This document shows positions 61,845 through 64,000 of a DNA stretch of 64,000 nucleotides, one piece after another (position 1 is the first letter of the stretch; each line of letters begins with the position of its first letter). A program made the position numbers and the translations under genes. The DNA is from Brevibacterium permense. Its GTDB lineage: Bacteria > Actinomycetota > Actinomycetes > Actinomycetales > Brevibacteriaceae. Where the stretch lies: assembly GCF_025506275.1 (NCBI RefSeq), contig NZ_QYCP01000096.1, positions 186,001 to 250,000 of the forward strand. The letters run 5' to 3'. The notes beneath the pieces are model-generated. The model was given only the letters and a program-made list of their open reading frames with translations. It ran no database searches and had not been told where the DNA came from.

Positions 61845-62744
61845 ATGAGTCATGCCAGCAGAACTAAAGTTCGCCTGCCAGCTCCGCCTGTGACAGCTTC
61901 GCGTCGTCTGTCGAGTTTCTTCGGAAAACATCGGCGACTGTCGCTGACCGCTCTATTGGCAGCACCGCTGGCTTGGCTCGTCCTCATCTACATCATTTCG
62001 CTCCTGCTGTTGCTCGTGACCGCGTTCTGGTCGACAGACAGCTTCACAGGGCAAGTGGTTCAGGAATGGACGCTGGGCAATTTCGGCGCGGTGTTCACCG
62101 AAGCGCTGTATCGAGCGGTGACTGTGAGGACACTCATCATCGCAGTCTCTGTGACTGTCATCGACGTGGTCATAGCACTGCCAGTCGGCTATTTCATGTC
62201 AAAGGTAGCCGGTCCACGGCTGCGCGGGGCTCTTGTCGTGGCGTTCCTGATGCCGTTGTGGGCCGCCTATCTGGTCAAGGCCTATGCATGGCGGACCATC
62301 GTATCTCCCCACGGACTCCTTGACTCCCTGGGAATCTCGCCGGGGTTGGGGCTGGTCGCGACGATCATTACGATGTCGTACATTTGGCTGCCATACGTTG
62401 TGATGCCCGTCTACACGGGTTTTGAGCGGATCCCCGACAACCTCATTGAGGCCGCAGGAGATCTCGGTGCAAAAGGTTGGAAAACCTTCACCGCCGTAAT
62501 CATCCCGCTGGTTTGGCCCTCGGTCATCGCCGGCTCGATCTTTTCCTTCTCTCTGACCTTGGGCGACTATATTGCCGTGCAGATCGTCGGTGGATCTCAG
62601 CAGCTTCTCGGCACTCTGATCTATGCCAATGTCGGCACGGGAGGAAATATGCCGTTGGCAGCCGCTACGGCATTCATACCGATTGCTGTCATCGTCATCT
62701 ACCTCACTGCAGTCCGCCGAACAGGCGCGCTGAAGAACCTTTAG
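61845..62744 (+). CDS. potB: polyamine-type ABC transporter permease, PotB-like
   Basis: A 299-residue permease with six membrane helices. It contains LVTAFWSTDSFTGQVVQEWT, the core VAFLMPLWAAYLVKAYAWRT and MPVYTGFERIPDNLIEAAGD, and the EAA loop EAAGDLGAKGWKTFTAVIIP. It starts six bases after the binding-protein stop. It pairs with the next permease to form the transmembrane channel. Confidence 0.88.
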   Translation: MSHASRTKVRLPAPPVTASRRLSSFFGKHRRLSLTALLAAPLAWLVLIYIISLLLLLVTAFWSTDSFTGQVVQEWTLGNFGAVFTEALYRAVTVRTLIIAVSVTVIDVVIALPVGYFMSKVAGPRLRGALVVAFLMPLWAAYLVKAYAWRTIVSPHGLLDSLGISPGLGLVATIITMSYIWLPYVVMPVYTGFERIPDNLIEAAGDLGAKGWKTFTAVIIPLVWPSVIAGSIFSFSLTLGDYIAVQIVGGSQQLLGTLIYANVGTGGNMPLAAATAFIPIAVIVIYLTAVRRTGALKNL

Positions 62745-62752
62745 GACTACTC

Positions 62753-63556
62753 ATGCGAATCCCTACTCCGGTCAAGGCCGTGCTCAGTGTGATCGTCTGT
62801 GCCGTCCTGGCGTTCGTATATATTCCATTGATCATCGTCGTGATCAGTTCGTTCAATGCCAGTCAGTCGCTCGGGTGGCCGCCTCAATCCTTTACCTTCG
62901 AATGGTGGGTCAGAGCTTTCAGTGACAAAGGGGCGTTATCCGCGCTCGGGACCAGTTTGATAGTGGCGGCATGTGCGACGCTCATCGCTTTGGTGCTCGG
63001 CACGCTTGCTTCGCTTGCTTTGGATCGGTTCGAGTTCTTTGGCAAAGAGGCAGTCAACCTCCTGATCGTCCTGCCGATCGCCTTGCCTGGAATCATCACC
63101 GGTATTGCTTTGAACAATGCGTTCACGACGATGCTTGGTTGGCGGCTGGGCCTGCTGACTGTAATCACCGCGCACGCCACGTTCTGCATCGTCACGATCT
63201 ACAACAATGTGTTTGCTCGCATGCGTCGAATGTCGGGCAATCTCAGGGATGCAGCAATGGATTTGGGGGCAGACTCCTTCACCACCTTCAGGCTGGTGAC
63301 GTTCCCTCAGTTGCGGAGCGCCCTGCTGGCGGGTGGCCTTCTCGCCTTCGGGCTGTCTTTCGACGAAATCATCGTTACGCAGTTCACCGCTGGCACCGGG
63401 GTCCAAACTCTGCCGATTTGGATCTTTGACAATATGTTCAGACCGAATCAAGCTCCGATCGTCAACGTCATTGCGACATTCCTCGTAATCGTCTCGATCA
63501 TTCCGATAACTTTGGCAAACCGTATTGGCGGCAAAGCAGCGACCGGTGTGGCGTAG
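62753..63556 (+). CDS. potC: polyamine-type ABC transporter permease, PotC-like
   Basis: A 267-residue permease with six helices. The N-terminus FVYIPLIIVVISSFNAS is typical of PotC. FEWWVRAFSDKGALSALGTS and LPIALPGIITGIALNNAF follow, and the EAA loop is DAAMDLGADSFTTFRLVTFP. The open frame runs upstream past 62753 but without family similarity; the ATG at 62753 has AGGA nearby. It is the last gene of the operon and converges with an alpha/beta hydrolase gene. Confidence 0.88.
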   Translation: MRIPTPVKAVLSVIVCAVLAFVYIPLIIVVISSFNASQSLGWPPQSFTFEWWVRAFSDKGALSALGTSLIVAACATLIALVLGTLASLALDRFEFFGKEAVNLLIVLPIALPGIITGIALNNAFTTMLGWRLGLLTVITAHATFCIVTIYNNVFARMRRMSGNLRDAAMDLGADSFTTFRLVTFPQLRSALLAGGLLAFGLSFDEIIVTQFTAGTGVQTLPIWIFDNMFRPNQAPIVNVIATFLVIVSIIPITLANRIGGKAATGVA

Positions 63557-63574
63557 AAACCGTGCCGTGACTCC

Positions 63575-64000
63575 TCAGTTCAGCCGGGCTGCCGCGAACT
63601 CCGCGGCGTTGTGCAGCACCGTCTTCGTGTCGTCGAGGATGCGCCCGAAGTGGAGGAACGAATGGAGCACATGCGGATACTCCTCGAAGCGGACGTCATT
63701 GCCTGCCCGCTGCAGGGTACTGGCCAGCGCTCGGCTGTCATCGCGCAGCGGGTCGAGGCCGGCGGCCGCGACGAACACGGGTGGCAGACCGGAGAGGTCG
63801 GCGGTCAGATGCGCGACCAGAGGTGAGCGTTCGTCCTCTGGGTTCGGCAGATAGTCGCCGAGGAGGTTGCTGAGGTCGTGTATTCCCATGCCGTCCCAGT
63901 CACCGCCGTAGAGTCTGCGACTGGCCGAGTCGACGAGACCATGGCTGCCGTAGATCGGCAGGAGGGCACGCAGAACCGAGAAGCTTGAGGCGTTCGCACC
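63575..64000 (-). CDS. alpha/beta hydrolase, esterase/lipase type (5' partial)
   Basis: The window holds the last 141 residues; the start lies beyond 64000. The part present is the C-terminal half of an alpha/beta hydrolase fold-3 enzyme. LPPVFVAAAGLDPLRDDSRA carries the catalytic Asp and YPHVLHSFLHFG the catalytic His. Upstream in frame are SSFSVLRALLPIYG and YGGDWDGMGIHDL. The HGG and GDSAG elements are not visible because they would lie outside the window. Substrates of this family range from short acyl esters to xenobiotics. Confidence 0.85.
   Translation of the reverse strand, partial: GANASSFSVLRALLPIYGSHGLVDSASRRLYGGDWDGMGIHDLSNLLGDYLPNPEDERSPLVAHLTADLSGLPPVFVAAAGLDPLRDDSRALASTLQRAGNDVRFEEYPHVLHSFLHFGRILDDTKTVLHNAAEFAAARLN

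Overview
The window looks like chromosomal DNA of a high-GC actinobacterium, most likely Brevibacterium or a close relative (Micrococcales). The main reason is the carotenoid block at 42.6-52.8 kb. It carries crtE-crtB-crtI on one strand. On the other strand lie a MarR regulator, a cytochrome P450, the split lycopene cyclase genes crtYc and crtYd, the beta-carotene desaturase/methylase gene crtU and a photolyase. From memory, this gene set matches the isorenieratene (aryl carotenoid) cluster of Brevibacterium linens. The genus call is inference. No rRNA, tRNA, CRISPR array, transposase or prophage gene was recognised.

Region 1 (0-2.6 kb) is partly decayed. It holds the tail of a membrane protein, a TetR regulator, an HdeD/DUF308 membrane protein, a remnant of a glycerophosphodiester phosphodiesterase and a frameshifted membrane protein.

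Region 2 (2.7-28.4 kb) is a large cell-wall glycopolymer locus of teichoic acid type, with a CorA transporter gene embedded. It encodes a TagD-like glycerol-3-phosphate cytidylyltransferase and four CDP-glycerol glycerophosphotransferase-family proteins. One of these is a TagF-like protein with two complete catalytic domains, and another ends in a half-duplicated domain. The locus also encodes a CDP-alcohol phosphatidyltransferase, a GT2 glycosyltransferase and three related GT1 glycosyltransferases. Two OafA/SGNH O-acyltransferases and a pyruvyltransferase with a GT8-like C-terminal domain complete it. Together these could make the CDP-alcohol donor, polymerise a polyol-phosphate chain, and decorate it with sugars, acyl groups and pyruvate. 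Glycerol and mannitol teichoic acids carrying pyruvate ketals are reported from Brevibacterium, which fits this gene set.

Region 3 (28.6-42.6 kb) is nutrient uptake and catabolism. It starts with a regulator that fuses an XRE-type and a TetR-type DNA-binding domain, followed by a four-gene oligopeptide-type ABC importer. Next come an AraC regulator divergent from a siderophore-binding lipoprotein with a DtxR/IdeR-like iron box, and then a small acidic protein. An MHS-family transporter, an LhgO-type L-2-hydroxyglutarate oxidase and a GntR regulator follow, with a perfect palindrome in front of the oxidase gene. The region ends with a DUF2867-type NAD(P)-binding protein.

Region 4 (42.6-52.8 kb) is the carotenoid block. 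The seven minus-strand genes overlap one another by 1-4 bases from the MarR gene to the epimerase gene, and crtE-crtB-crtI overlap in the same way. A 12-bp perfect inverted repeat between the two arms is the best candidate for the MarR operator.

Region 5 (52.8-64 kb) holds a DEAD-box RNA helicase, a PAP2-type membrane phosphatase, an AI-2E-family transporter and a broken YihY/BrkB gene. It continues with a polyamine-type system: a cytosolic Cache-domain protein and a GntR regulator divergent from an ATPase, substrate-binding protein and two permeases. The window ends inside an alpha/beta hydrolase gene.
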